From Calothrix sp. NIES-4105 (GTDB lineage Bacteria > Cyanobacteriota > Cyanobacteriia > Cyanobacteriales > Nostocaceae), in NCBI RefSeq assembly GCF_002368415.1, contig NZ_AP018290.1, positions 7,369,717 to 7,433,716 of the forward strand: a stretch of DNA of 64,000 nucleotides, written 5' to 3'. Positions within the stretch are counted from its first letter, which is position 1; each line of letters starts with the position of its first letter. Made by a program: the position numbers and the translations under genes. The notes under the pieces are model-generated. The model was given only the letters and a program-made list of their open reading frames with translations, had not been told where the DNA came from and made no database searches. This document shows, piece by piece, positions 33,230 to 40,767 of this stretch.

Positions 33230-35113
33230 TTATTTGCGTGATACTATGCAAGCATCTCGAACGCGGGTAATGACTTTGTATAATTTCATGTTTGTTTGGT
33301 TAAATATTATTACATGTACTTGACTAGATAAGTTGATTTCGGCTTTGATTTGTTCGATTAGTTCTGCGTCAGGTTGGTAATTGGCGCCTGTTCCTCGAAC
33401 AAAGCGACGAATGATACCAAGTACATATAAAGGTTTATCTGGAAATATTTTTATTTGTTTTCTAACTAGATACGCTTTACTTACAGATAAGTAATTCGAT
33501 AGCTGTTCGCTAATTTGTAGCGCTTCAACTGGTGGTAAGTTGTGGCTCAGAAATTTATCGGTGTGTTTGATATGCTGACGTTCGAGTTTGAATAGTTTGA
33601 ATGATTGTTGATATTGTTTTAGAAGTAGTAAGTATTTATTCGCTTGTTCAGGTTGCGAACAGCGCAGGTAGAAACCATACAGTATTTCGCAGCTAGGTAT
33701 TACTAACTCAGAGTCAAGGTCTATTGCTTTGTTTAAATAGTCAATACCCCTACCATCATAGTTTTGCAATAATATTTTTCCTAACTCATAATTTGCTTTT
33801 GCATGGTCAGGTTCGTTAGCGAGCAATGATTCAAATAAAGGAATTGCAGCTTCAATAGATTGAAACTTAGATGTTAAAACCGCTCGCATTAAAGCTTGTT
33901 CTGGAGTTAGAGTATGTCTATACGCTTTTGCCTCTAATGCTGTTAAGTTCTGCCGTTGATATACTAGTTTAAGGTGCAACATCCGCCAAGATGAACCAAA
34001 TTCTCGCTTCCATTGTTCATCTAAATATGCAGCAAAACTATATAATGTGTCACCAAAAAAATACTCTGCTGCTGTTTCCTCAATATATCCTGGTAGTTTA
34101 TTTGTATTGTCAGGGTTAATAAGATATCCCATTGCTTCAAGACGTTCTAATAAACAGGGATGAGTATCATCATTATTAGTTATTTGGGATAAAGCTAACC
34201 CTAGCCATCTAACTGCATGATGAGTCTCAATATCTGTCCTTAAAGCTTGTAATAGTTTTGTAATTGTACCATTCGGCGCCGAATCGCTATATATGGCTTT
34301 TTCATAAATATTTTTCCAGAACACTTCGCGTAAAAACGAATTATGTATATAAATATTAATTAATTCTTCGGCTGAAGTTTCAATGCCACATATTTCAACC
34401 GAACGTCTATCTGCTTCATATTCCTGCGCGCGTGCAAGTGCAAAAGAGTAAGCGTTAAAGTAAGGCTCATACCACTGGAAAAAAGACTTAAATAAAAATA
34501 AATCACCATTATGAGCTAGTTGATCCCAAGTTCGTCGCACTCGATATACCCATCCAGAAAAGCGACTATGGTTTCCTGATAAATGTGCTAACTCATGAGC
34601 TATTGTCGAGCGAAACTGTTCAACGCTCAATGATTGTAGTAACGGCAACCCTAACAATAAGTAATTTTGCTGCCATCCAAGAAAACCTAAGCGCGGTATT
34701 TGTAGAACACCTGCATTGTGTTCACTTGTTAACAATATATGATGGATTCGAGGCGCCTTTAATATTTTCGTAATTTCATCAATAATAGCAAAGAGTTCCG
34801 GTAGCTGCTGACGGTATACTTCCAAACCTTTTGGACGCTGAAACTTTACCCAAAATAATCGAATAATTCCAATCGCTAAAATAATAATTAAATAATCAAT
34901 ATGTTTAACTAAGTAGTCTGATTGCGTTGACACAACTAAACTTCTTAACCCCCATATTCCGCCGCACATTAATAAGAATACAAATCCAATGTAAGCATAG
35001 CCTAGTAATGCCAACAAAAAAACGCGCAACCTGTAGTAAGAAGGGTTTTGCCTTGCATACTTCTCTATTTTTTGAACTATAACGTCAAATTGCTCCCGCT
35101 GTTGAATGTTCAT
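33230..35113 (-). CDS. M48 family metallopeptidase with TPR repeats
   Basis: 627 residues. Two hydrophobic segments (~32-52 and ~73-88) precede the protease domain. The zinc motif HELAH is at 173-177 within STIAHELAHLSGNH, and the third ligand is in ALARAQEYEADRRSVE (ExxxD). These are the M48 (HtpX/Ste24-like) signatures. After about residue 390, TPR-like repeats follow (ALMRAVLTSKFQSIEAAIPLFESLL, ANYELGKILLQNYDGRGIDYLNKAIDLD). Members act in membrane protein quality control. The short gene at 35121 ends 7 bp upstream on the same strand and is probably cotranscribed. Confidence 0.88.
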   Translation of the reverse strand: MNIQQREQFDVIVQKIEKYARQNPSYYRLRVFLLALLGYAYIGFVFLLMCGGIWGLRSLVVSTQSDYLVKHIDYLIIILAIGIIRLFWVKFQRPKGLEVYRQQLPELFAIIDEITKILKAPRIHHILLTSEHNAGVLQIPRLGFLGWQQNYLLLGLPLLQSLSVEQFRSTIAHELAHLSGNHSRFSGWVYRVRRTWDQLAHNGDLFLFKSFFQWYEPYFNAYSFALARAQEYEADRRSVEICGIETSAEELINIYIHNSFLREVFWKNIYEKAIYSDSAPNGTITKLLQALRTDIETHHAVRWLGLALSQITNNDDTHPCLLERLEAMGYLINPDNTNKLPGYIEETAAEYFFGDTLYSFAAYLDEQWKREFGSSWRMLHLKLVYQRQNLTALEAKAYRHTLTPEQALMRAVLTSKFQSIEAAIPLFESLLANEPDHAKANYELGKILLQNYDGRGIDYLNKAIDLDSELVIPSCEILYGFYLRCSQPEQANKYLLLLKQYQQSFKLFKLERQHIKHTDKFLSHNLPPVEALQISEQLSNYLSVSKAYLVRKQIKIFPDKPLYVLGIIRRFVRGTGANYQPDAELIEQIKAEINLSSQVHVIIFNQTNMKLYKVITRVRDACIVSRK

Positions 35114-35120
35114 TTACTTT

Positions 35121-35378
35121 CTATCTTCTTCTTTGTAAGTCGTATAGTACTTTTTCTAAATACCAACGTTCTAGTTTACCTGGATTTTTTCTTTTAGCGA
35201 GTGCAATTAGTCTCTCTGCTGTATCTTGTGATACAATTTTCAATAACTTTTGCCGTAGTGGCGCACATTCAACATCAACACGCATCTGTTGAACAAGCGC
35301 ATTAATCTGATGACGATATGTATATATAAGTAGTCCCCAGCCAATAAGAATAATTAATCCAACCGACCAAGTAAGCAT
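35121..35378 (-). CDS. Small membrane protein upstream of the M48 protease
   Basis: About 85 residues. An N-terminal membrane helix (LTWSVGLIILIGWGLLIYTY) is followed by a basic helical region ending EKVLYDLQRRR. A GTG three codons upstream (35387) is an alternative start. It is tightly linked to the M48 gene (7 bp), so it may be an anchor, partner or regulator of that protease. No family was recognised. Confidence 0.6.
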   Translation of the reverse strand: MLTWSVGLIILIGWGLLIYTYRHQINALVQQMRVDVECAPLRQKLLKIVSQDTAERLIALAKRKNPGKLERWYLEKVLYDLQRRR

Positions 35379-35696
35379 TTTTAGCACCCAATAACACGCT
35401 GTAAATAGAAACTGGGCTTCTTGTTGGGAATTCTCTTTAAGAAGCTCGGTTTTTTCTAAGTATATAAATATAATGATTCACTATTATTGAATCAAAATTA
35501 TTAAGTATACGTGTATAATTTGACTTTCAATATGAAGAGTACGTATAGATAGTTCGGATAAAAACAATCCTGGTAACTTTTTTTACGAAACCGCGATTCT
35601 GTATTTATATCGTTGGATAACGATTGATTATGATGTGAATACGGCATTACTATTTGCTTTACCGCTATTTGATACTGAATGTAACCGAAATGGTTC

Positions 35697-35835
35697 TTAT
35701 GGTACTGGATAGTCAGCTTGAGTAAATGTCTCGCGAATCGCTTTATTGGTGTCGAAGTATACTTGCCAGTAGTGGTCATTATGGCAATGAGGACGCACTG
35801 CTAGGATTGAACCAGCTGACTCGAACGTGAGAATG
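35697..35835 (-). pseudogene. C-terminal fragment of an MscS-type mechanosensitive channel
   Basis: The frame reads LNILTFESAGSILAVRPHCH followed by NDHYWQVYFDTNKAIRETF and ADYPVP. This matches the end of the small-conductance mechanosensitive channel family in cyanobacteria (xxILAVRPYC...HYWQVYFDTN). Nothing upstream continues the channel, so only about 45 residues remain. It is a relic within a nearly 1-kb spacer. Confidence 0.7.
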
Positions 35836-36359
35836 TTGAGTGCGAAATACCTTGCGTAAAAGTCTTGATGCAAAGTCAATCAGCTTTTGACCTACTAGTA
35901 GTCTGTGTCATAAAATTTGGGGAGTTGGTGCCTGTCGTTACCGTATGGTAGGGTGTGTGACGCTACGAAAAAACTCCACTCTTCATGGAAAAGACTTATA
36001 GCGTCACGCACGACCATGACGAATGTCGGTGCTAGTAAGCTGATTAATTTTTCTATCAATTGAAGATAGTAATAGCTTTGACGCATCCTACTATACCAAT
36101 TTGATTGATATCCATAGATACGAATCTCATGATGTCTTTATTAAGACAATACATAAAATTTGTCAGATTAACAAAAAATTACTTAATATTTTTGGAAATT
36201 TAAATATTAAAATAATATTAAATAAAATTTCCAATAATATTAAATAAATATAAAATTTTGTTTGTAAAGTTTTTGCGCTTTCTAATGACTTTGTGCAGTG
36301 AAGTACTAGTACCTAGGTTATAAAGATGCGATACTTCAAAAAAGTTATTTCACCTAAAC
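35836..36359. other. Intergenic spacer with an inverted repeat (35953-36011)
   Basis: gtgtgtgacgcta (35953-35965) and tagcgtcacgcac (35999-36011) match as inverted repeats at 12 of 13 positions around a 33-base centre, suggesting a small element that may have helped break the MscS gene. The remaining 350 bases are very AT-rich and hold the promoter of the MFS gene; no ORF there is convincing. Confidence 0.5.
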
Positions 36360-37616
36360 ATGGAAGTCAAACTTTTTGGTCTGCCTGCAGAAAAAGGTAG
36401 ATGGTTATTTATACCCCTTGGTTTAACAGTCCTATTATGTCTGGGTACGGTGTATTCGTGGAGTATCTTTAGAAAACCTCTTGAAAAATTACTTAATATT
36501 GGCGCCACAGAAAGTTTATTGCCTTTCACTGTGCTGTTGGTAGTGTTTGCAGTATTAATGCCGATTACAGGATTTTACATCAACCGCTTTGGCGCGCGCT
36601 TAATCACCGCAGTTGGAGGAGTAATTACCGGGTTAGGTTACATTCTCTCTAGTTTTGAAGGCAATATAACTACGCTTACTTTTACATACGGTGTGATTGC
36701 TGGTATTGGAGTTGGGATTGTATATGGTGTACCGTTAGCGGTAGTAGCTAAATGGTTTCCTGATAAGAAGGGTTTGGCTGTTGGGTTAACTGTAATTGGG
36801 TTTGGTTTGTCTCCGTTAATTACAGCACCTTTAGCTAAATCATTAATTGACTCAAATGGTGTTAGACAAACCTTTATTATTTTAGGTATTGCTTTCACTA
36901 TAATTATTCTTGCTATTTCAACTCTTTTACAAACACCACCCACAGGTTGGAAACTCCAAGGTTTTCACGCAGCAACAAAAACATCAACAGGTACAGTTAA
37001 TGAAAGAGTACCAATGCTACAATCTGGCTCATTCTATGGGTTATGGTTGTGCTATGCAATTGGTTCTTTTGCTGGACTTGCTGCAATTGGTATTGCTAGT
37101 CCCCTTGCACAGGAAATTGTCAAGCTTGATGCGGCAACTGCTGCTTCTCTAGTATCTTTGTTTGCTATATTTAACGGCGCCGGTAGACCTTTCTTTGGTT
37201 GGTTTACTGACCGCTTTACTGCTAAATATGGAGCGATATTAGCTTTTGTACTAATTTTAATCGCTTCTATTATGATGTTAAAAGTTGGGCAGGGTGATGC
37301 TTTAACTTATAAACTCGCGTTTGCGCTGTTTTATTTTTCATTAGGAGGATGGCTGGCAATTGCACCTACTTCCACGTTAACTCTGTTTAATCCTGAAAGC
37401 TATGCCAAAAATTACGGTATCGTGTTTACCGCGTATGGAGTCGGCGCCCTTGGTGGGACTTTACTTGCTGGTAGAATTAGAGATATTTTTGGTAGCTATA
37501 CTGCTTTCTTTTACCCGACTGCAGGTTTGGCAATTTTAGGAATTGTGCTTGCTTTATTTACACTTAAACGTAGCCCAATTGTTACGGCAAAAGAGGCTGA
37601 ACGAATAGGTTCTTAG
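36360..37616 (+). CDS. MFS transporter, OFA (oxalate/formate antiporter) family
   Basis: 418 residues with 12 predicted membrane helices. The start GRWLFIPLGLTVLLCLGTVYSWSIF is typical of the OFA group (xGxxYxWSxF). The GIGVGIVYGVPLAVVAKWFPDKKGLAVGLTVIGFG loop between helices 4 and 5, and GRPFFGWFTDRF near helix 8, are the usual MFS signatures. Members exchange small carboxylates such as oxalate and formate or related anions; the substrate here is not known. The first small-RNA repeat unit begins only 15 bp after its stop, on the opposite strand, and its hairpin could also end this transcript. Confidence 0.88.
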   Translation: MEVKLFGLPAEKGRWLFIPLGLTVLLCLGTVYSWSIFRKPLEKLLNIGATESLLPFTVLLVVFAVLMPITGFYINRFGARLITAVGGVITGLGYILSSFEGNITTLTFTYGVIAGIGVGIVYGVPLAVVAKWFPDKKGLAVGLTVIGFGLSPLITAPLAKSLIDSNGVRQTFIILGIAFTIIILAISTLLQTPPTGWKLQGFHAATKTSTGTVNERVPMLQSGSFYGLWLCYAIGSFAGLAAIGIASPLAQEIVKLDAATAASLVSLFAIFNGAGRPFFGWFTDRFTAKYGAILAFVLILIASIMMLKVGQGDALTYKLAFALFYFSLGGWLAIAPTSTLTLFNPESYAKNYGIVFTAYGVGALGGTLLAGRIRDIFGSYTAFFYPTAGLAILGIVLALFTLKRSPIVTAKEAERIGS

Positions 37617-37630
37617 TTAGAAAGATTTTG

Positions 37631-37708
37631 AAAAAGCAAAAAGCGCTTGGACGTGTGACCGTGTTTCCACTCCAAGCGCTTTCTGTTTTCAACTTACTCC
37701 TCACACAC
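37631..37708 (-). ncRNA. Tandem small RNA gene, copy 1 (novel candidate)
   Basis: About 78 nt, read on the minus strand. It begins GTGTGTGAGGAGTAAGTTG, continues into a perfect 9+ bp stem AGCGCTTGG/CCAAGCGCT and ends in CTTTTTGCTTTTT, an intrinsic terminator. The loop contains GTG-GAAA-CAC, a GNRA-capped mini-stem, and a TCACAC segment that could pair with the 5' GTGTGA as a pseudoknot. A good promoter lies directly upstream. The plus strand of the 5' part is ACTCCTCACAC (37696-37706), the core motif of cyanobacterial Yfr1 RNA. Confidence 0.6.
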
Positions 37709-37714
37709 TCCTAA

Positions 37715-37743
37715 ACTATATCCCTAGTTATTCAATATGGCAA
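37715..37743 (-). promoter_or_regulatory. Promoter of small RNA copy 1
   Basis: On the minus strand TTGCCA (37738-37743), a 17-base spacer and TATAGT (37715-37720) lead, after 6 bases, to the conserved GTGTGTGAGG start. This is a near-consensus sigma70-type promoter. Confidence 0.6.
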
Positions 37744-37775
37744 GTCTTTTAGAAAACTTTTTGGATAGGCGCCGC

Positions 37776-38009
37776 TTATCGCCTCTGGATAACGATATCA
37801 GGATAGCCTTGCAGTACTACAACGAACTGCTCAATCCCAATATCAAGATTAGCTATCGCCGGAGCATCCTTAAAAATAGCCATTCTCTTTGCAGGAGTCT
37901 GACAATGAAAATATAAAGTTTTGTTCTTGGGGTCAAACCGTAGCTGACAAACACCCCAGAAAGGAAAGCGATGCGCCCAAAATTGACAAATTAAATGAAT
38001 GTAACTCAT
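37776..38009 (-). CDS. Small protein of unknown function
   Basis: 77 residues: MSYIHLICQFWAHRFPFWG followed by VCQLRFDPKNKTLYFHCQTP and a C-terminal half ending YPDIVIQRR. The composition is that of a normal globular protein, with Trp, Cys and alternating strands, unlike shadow frames. It lies between small RNA copies 1 and 2 on the same strand. No family was recognised, so the call rests on coding quality and position. Confidence 0.55.
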   Translation of the reverse strand: MSYIHLICQFWAHRFPFWGVCQLRFDPKNKTLYFHCQTPAKRMAIFKDAPAIANLDIGIEQFVVVLQGYPDIVIQRR

Positions 38010-38296
38010 GCCTTACAGCTACTCAATACATTTGTGTAGATTTGTGAATCTTAATTATTAGTGCAATCTTGTATGGAAACCATAAGAAAGCGCTAGGCTT
38101 TTGATTAAGGCTAACGCTAGAAAATATGGTGCAAAAGTGATAAAATTCCAAACTCCGGGTCTTTATGTAAAGTGACCCGTTTGAGTGCAGAGTTTTTTAC
38201 TAGTTTTTAGATTCGCATGATTATGCGCCTATTCTATCTAACTTTAATACTTTTTTCAGAATTCGGAACTTTATGTAGCGATATTACGTGTGAATG
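38010..38296. other. Spacer with two hairpins
   Basis: An imperfect 12-bp dyad agcgctaggctt/aaggctaacgct lies near 38092-38121. A second, cgggtc-(12)-gacccg, lies near 38156-38179 and is followed by a T-run (gagttttttac) about 15 bases later. They could be leader or terminator structures of the small gene at 37776 or further RNA elements. No ORF was found. Confidence 0.4.
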
Positions 38297-38373
38297 AAAA
38301 GCAAAAAGCGCTTGGACGTGTGACCGTGTTTCCACTCCAAGCGCTTTCTGTTCTCAACTTACTCCTCACACAC
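38297..38373 (-). ncRNA. Tandem small RNA gene, copy 2
   Basis: Same layout as copy 1 with one base difference before the stem: GTGTGTGAGGAGTAAGTTG at the 5' end, the AGCGCTTGG/CCAAGCGCT stem, and the U-rich tail CTTTTTGCTTTTC. The Yfr1-core complement is at 38361-38371. The spacer sequences around copies 1 and 2 are unrelated while the unit and promoter position are kept, which argues for function. Confidence 0.6.
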
Positions 38374-38379
38374 AAATAT

Positions 38380-38407
38380 ATAATAGTATGTTTCTCAAAT
38401 AAAACAA
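38380..38407 (-). promoter_or_regulatory. Promoter of small RNA copy 2
   Basis: TTGTTT (38402-38407), a 16-base spacer and TATTAT (38380-38385) on the minus strand lie 6 bases before the conserved GTGTGTGAGG start, the same distance as in copies 1 and 3. Confidence 0.5.
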
Positions 38408-38474
38408 GTAATGCAGGTGACACTTTGCTAACTGTACACTCGAAACTGTCGTTTGAGCAAAATACTGAACAAAT

Positions 38475-38554
38475 AAAATACAAAAAGCGCCTGGACGTGT
38501 GACCGTGTTTCCACTCCAGACGCTTTATGTATTTTCAACTTACTCCTCACACAC
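38475..38554 (-). ncRNA. Tandem small RNA gene, copy 3
   Basis: The 5' segment GTGTGTGAGGAGTAAG and the loop are unchanged, but the stem is AGCGTCTGG/CCAGGCGCT. One pair has changed on both sides, a compensatory T-A to C-G type replacement, and another has become a mismatch. The tail is CTTTTTGTATTTT. The Yfr1-core complement is at 38542-38552. It lies 154 bp beyond the purH stop on the same strand. Confidence 0.6.
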
Positions 38555-38560
38555 TCCTAT

Positions 38561-38589
38561 AGATTACTCTGGTTTTTTTCAAAGCGCAA
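38561..38589 (-). promoter_or_regulatory. Promoter of small RNA copy 3
   Basis: TTGCGC (38584-38589), a 17-base spacer and TAATCT (38561-38566) on the minus strand, again 6 bases before GTGTGTGAGG. The -35 and -10 are weaker than in copy 1. Confidence 0.45.
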
Positions 38590-38630
38590 GTGTTGGAGGT
38601 GACAGTTTTTAAAGTGGTTATGTTGGGGCG

Positions 38631-38699
38631 GGTACGTAGTAGCGCTTCAGCGCCAAAAGTATTAAAAATAGCACTAGGGCTAAAGCCCAACTACGTACC
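38631..38699. repeat. gtacgtagtagcgc inverted repeat downstream of purH
   Basis: ggtacgtagt (38631-38640) and actacgtacc (38690-38699) are perfect 10-bp arms. Inside them are two smaller dyads, gcgcttcagcgc and gggctaaagccc. The family recurs as two direct units plus an inverted arm at 60323-60436 and as a single arm near 7040. It may serve as the purH terminator. Confidence 0.7.
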
Positions 38700-38707
38700 T
38701 ATTAAAT

Positions 38708-40249
38708 TTAGTGCATGAAATGCCTAATTCCTGTAAAGACCATTATCAAACCTAGTTCGTTTGCGGCTAGTATCGAATCTTCGTCGCGCATACTGCCACC
38801 TGGTTGGACAATGGCTTTAATTCCTTTTGAAGCTGCAGTACGTACTGAGTCATCGAACGGAAAAAAGGCATCGCTGGCAAGGAAGGCATCTAGTGCGCCA
38901 TCTGAAGCTTGTTCGAGGGCAATTTTTACAGAACCAACGCGGTTCATTTGTCCGGCGCCAATACCAAGGGTAGTATAATCGCGCGTTACGACGATGGCGT
39001 TTGATTTAACGTGTTTACAAACTTTCCAGGCAAATAATAATTCTGCAAGTTCAGAAGAAGATGGTTTTTTCTCGGTGACAACATTCCATTTACTTGTATC
39101 AGCAACAATATCATCGGCGCCTTGAACAAGAAAGCCACCTGCAACAGCTTTGATAGTTTGTTTCGGCCCAGTTACTAAGTCGGGTAATATTAATACTCTG
39201 ACATTTGCTTTTTTTGCCAATATCTCTTGTGCTTCGCTATCACATCCTGGTGCAACTACACATTCGAGGAATATCTTTGTTAACTCGGTAGCTGTTGCTG
39301 CATCTATTGGTTGATTAAGTGCTACAATTCCACCAAACGCGGATACTGCATCTGCGTTATAAGCTTTTGTATAAGCTTCGTGTATTGTATTTCCAATCGC
39401 TGTACCACAAGGATTGGTATGCTTAATGATTGTAGCAGCGGGTTTGTCGGTGAATTCAGCAATAATTTTACGCGCGGCTTCTAAATCAACCAAATTATTG
39501 TAGCTAAGTTCCTTTCCTTGAAGTTTATTTGCTGCTGCCCATCCAGTTGCAGTGCTACCAGTTTGATACCACCCAGCTTGTTGATGTGGGTTTTCTCCGT
39601 AGCGTAAAGCTTGAATTTGTTTGCCAGAAATACTGTACTGTTGTGGTAATGCTGTCTCAGTTGCAGTCAAACTACCAAGATACTGAGATATTGCTTGGTC
39701 ATAACTAGAAGTGTGCAAAAATCCTTTCAACGCGCACTTAGTACGAAATTCTAACGATGCGGCGCCATTATTTCGTAATTCTTGTAAATACTCATTATAT
39801 TGAGCAGGGTCACATAATACAGTTAAATGAGCAAAGTTTTTGGAAGCTGCTCTTAACATCGCAGGACCACCAATATCAATTTGTTCTACAGCCTGTGCTA
39901 AACTCACACCCGGTTTAGATATAGTCTCATCAAAAGGATAAAGATTTACTACAACCAAATCAATTGGACGAATTTGATTTTCTTCCAAGTCTGTTACATC
40001 TTGGGGAATGTCACGACGTGCTAATATTCCACCGTGAATGCGTGGATGCAGCGTTTTAACTCGTCCACCTAAAATTTCCGGTGAACCTGTATAATCTGCA
40101 ACTTTCGTAACTGGTAAACCTGCATCCTTTAAAGCCTTAGCGGTACCTCCACTGCTAACTATATCAAAGCCAAATTCTTCTACTAAACTTTTTGCCAGTT
40201 CAATTAAACCTGTTTTATTAGATACACTCAGCAGTGCTAGAGGCGCCAT
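38708..40249 (-). CDS. purH: Bifunctional AICAR formyltransferase / IMP cyclohydrolase
   Basis: About 513 residues, the normal PurH length. The N-terminal MGS-like cyclohydrolase domain has ALLSVSNKTGLIELAKSL, SSGGTAKAL and GGRVKTLHPRIHGGIL. The C-terminal transformylase domain has ALRYGENPHQQAGWY, TIIKHTNPCGTAIG with the catalytic Lys-His, FGGIVALNQPID and QPGGSMRDEDSILAANE. It catalyses the last two steps of de novo purine synthesis. The ATG at 40249 begins MAPLALLSVSNKTG; the upstream 13 codons of the open frame are not conserved-looking. Confidence 0.96.
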   Translation of the reverse strand: MAPLALLSVSNKTGLIELAKSLVEEFGFDIVSSGGTAKALKDAGLPVTKVADYTGSPEILGGRVKTLHPRIHGGILARRDIPQDVTDLEENQIRPIDLVVVNLYPFDETISKPGVSLAQAVEQIDIGGPAMLRAASKNFAHLTVLCDPAQYNEYLQELRNNGAASLEFRTKCALKGFLHTSSYDQAISQYLGSLTATETALPQQYSISGKQIQALRYGENPHQQAGWYQTGSTATGWAAANKLQGKELSYNNLVDLEAARKIIAEFTDKPAATIIKHTNPCGTAIGNTIHEAYTKAYNADAVSAFGGIVALNQPIDAATATELTKIFLECVVAPGCDSEAQEILAKKANVRVLILPDLVTGPKQTIKAVAGGFLVQGADDIVADTSKWNVVTEKKPSSSELAELLFAWKVCKHVKSNAIVVTRDYTTLGIGAGQMNRVGSVKIALEQASDGALDAFLASDAFFPFDDSVRTAASKGIKAIVQPGGSMRDEDSILAANELGLIMVFTGIRHFMH

Positions 40250-40298
40250 AATTCCCAAGCTTCCTTTCTCAAATTCAATTAGGAGCAAAAAACTATTT

Positions 40299-40375
40299 TA
40301 CAGACCCTCTGCGCTCTCTGTGCCTCTGTGGTGATTAATCTTTTTACCACAGAGACACTCTTGACACAGAGAGGA
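40299..40375. repeat. ccacagagacacagag inverted repeat
   Basis: The left arm reads gaccctctgcgctctctgtgcctctgtgg and the right arm taccacagagacactcttga with cacagagagg. They make an imperfect hairpin upstream of purH. Same family as 15804, 44930 and 62300. Confidence 0.6.
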
Positions 40376-40382
40376 ATGATAA

Positions 40383-40553
40383 TTAATTTTGTGACAACAG
40401 CTTTTTTTGTTGATTTTTGGCACCGTTTACAATTATTTCGTTTGTTGCTTTCGTGCTTTGGCAACAGCCATCATCATCCCAATCGTCACCAGGGTTATGA
40501 GTGCGGTTACAAACCTTAACATTCTCTTTAGCTTTAGTGTTGTCGTTAGACAT
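40383..40553 (-). CDS. Short ORF of 56 codons, acidic Cys-containing peptide
   Basis: The peptide starts MSNDNTKAKENVKVCNRTHN, passes through PGDDWDDDGCC and ends KLLSQN. It is preceded by aggtga 11 bases before the ATG. The composition is hydrophilic, with Cys residues at 15, 30 and 31 and an acidic DDWDDDG patch. No family was recognised. It may be a genuine small protein or chance; it lies in the 500-bp spacer upstream of purH and on the same strand. Confidence 0.35.
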   Translation of the reverse strand: MSNDNTKAKENVKVCNRTHNPGDDWDDDGCCQSTKATNEIIVNGAKNQQKKLLSQN

Positions 40554-40635
40554 GGCTAAATATCACCTACCATTGTAGAAGCACATGCTAAGTATAAACC
40601 CTGATGGCAACAATCGGCAATTAGCGGCAATTAGC

Positions 40636-40767
40636 GGCAATATTGGCAACGGATGACTCAACGGATGTAACGGATGAGTTACTTAGCTATCCGTTACATC
40701 CCTTCGGGTTCGCCACTTTGGCGGGACGGAAACCGACACCGCGCTCGTGGACTCACCGTTGTATTCG
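40636..40767. repeat. Dispersed caacggatgtaacgg repeat, copy 2
   Basis: Contains ggcaacggatgactcaacgg and then atgtaacggatgag, followed after a short gap by the inverted tatccgttacatccc. The far end, caccgttgtattcgttgcaa, is complementary to gcaacgaatacaacgg of copy 3. This end overlaps the stop of the antiporter gene and encodes its last residues. The tandem gcggcaatta words at 40613-40640 precede it. Confidence 0.7.

Noticed and set aside
35895-36086. Minus-strand ORF of 63 codons in the MscS-relic spacer
   Set aside because: It runs through an inverted repeat and has no recognisable homology or ribosome site.
37636-37712. Repeat copies 1-3 as simple transcription terminators only
   Set aside because: The hairpin could terminate the MFS and purH transcripts, but that would not explain the conserved GTGTGTGAGGAGTAAG segment and the equally spaced -10/-35 boxes.
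38290-38502. Plus-strand ORF across small RNA copies 2 and 3
   Set aside because: It starts and ends in the repeat units and has poor coding quality; the minus-strand promoter and terminator logic explains the conservation better.
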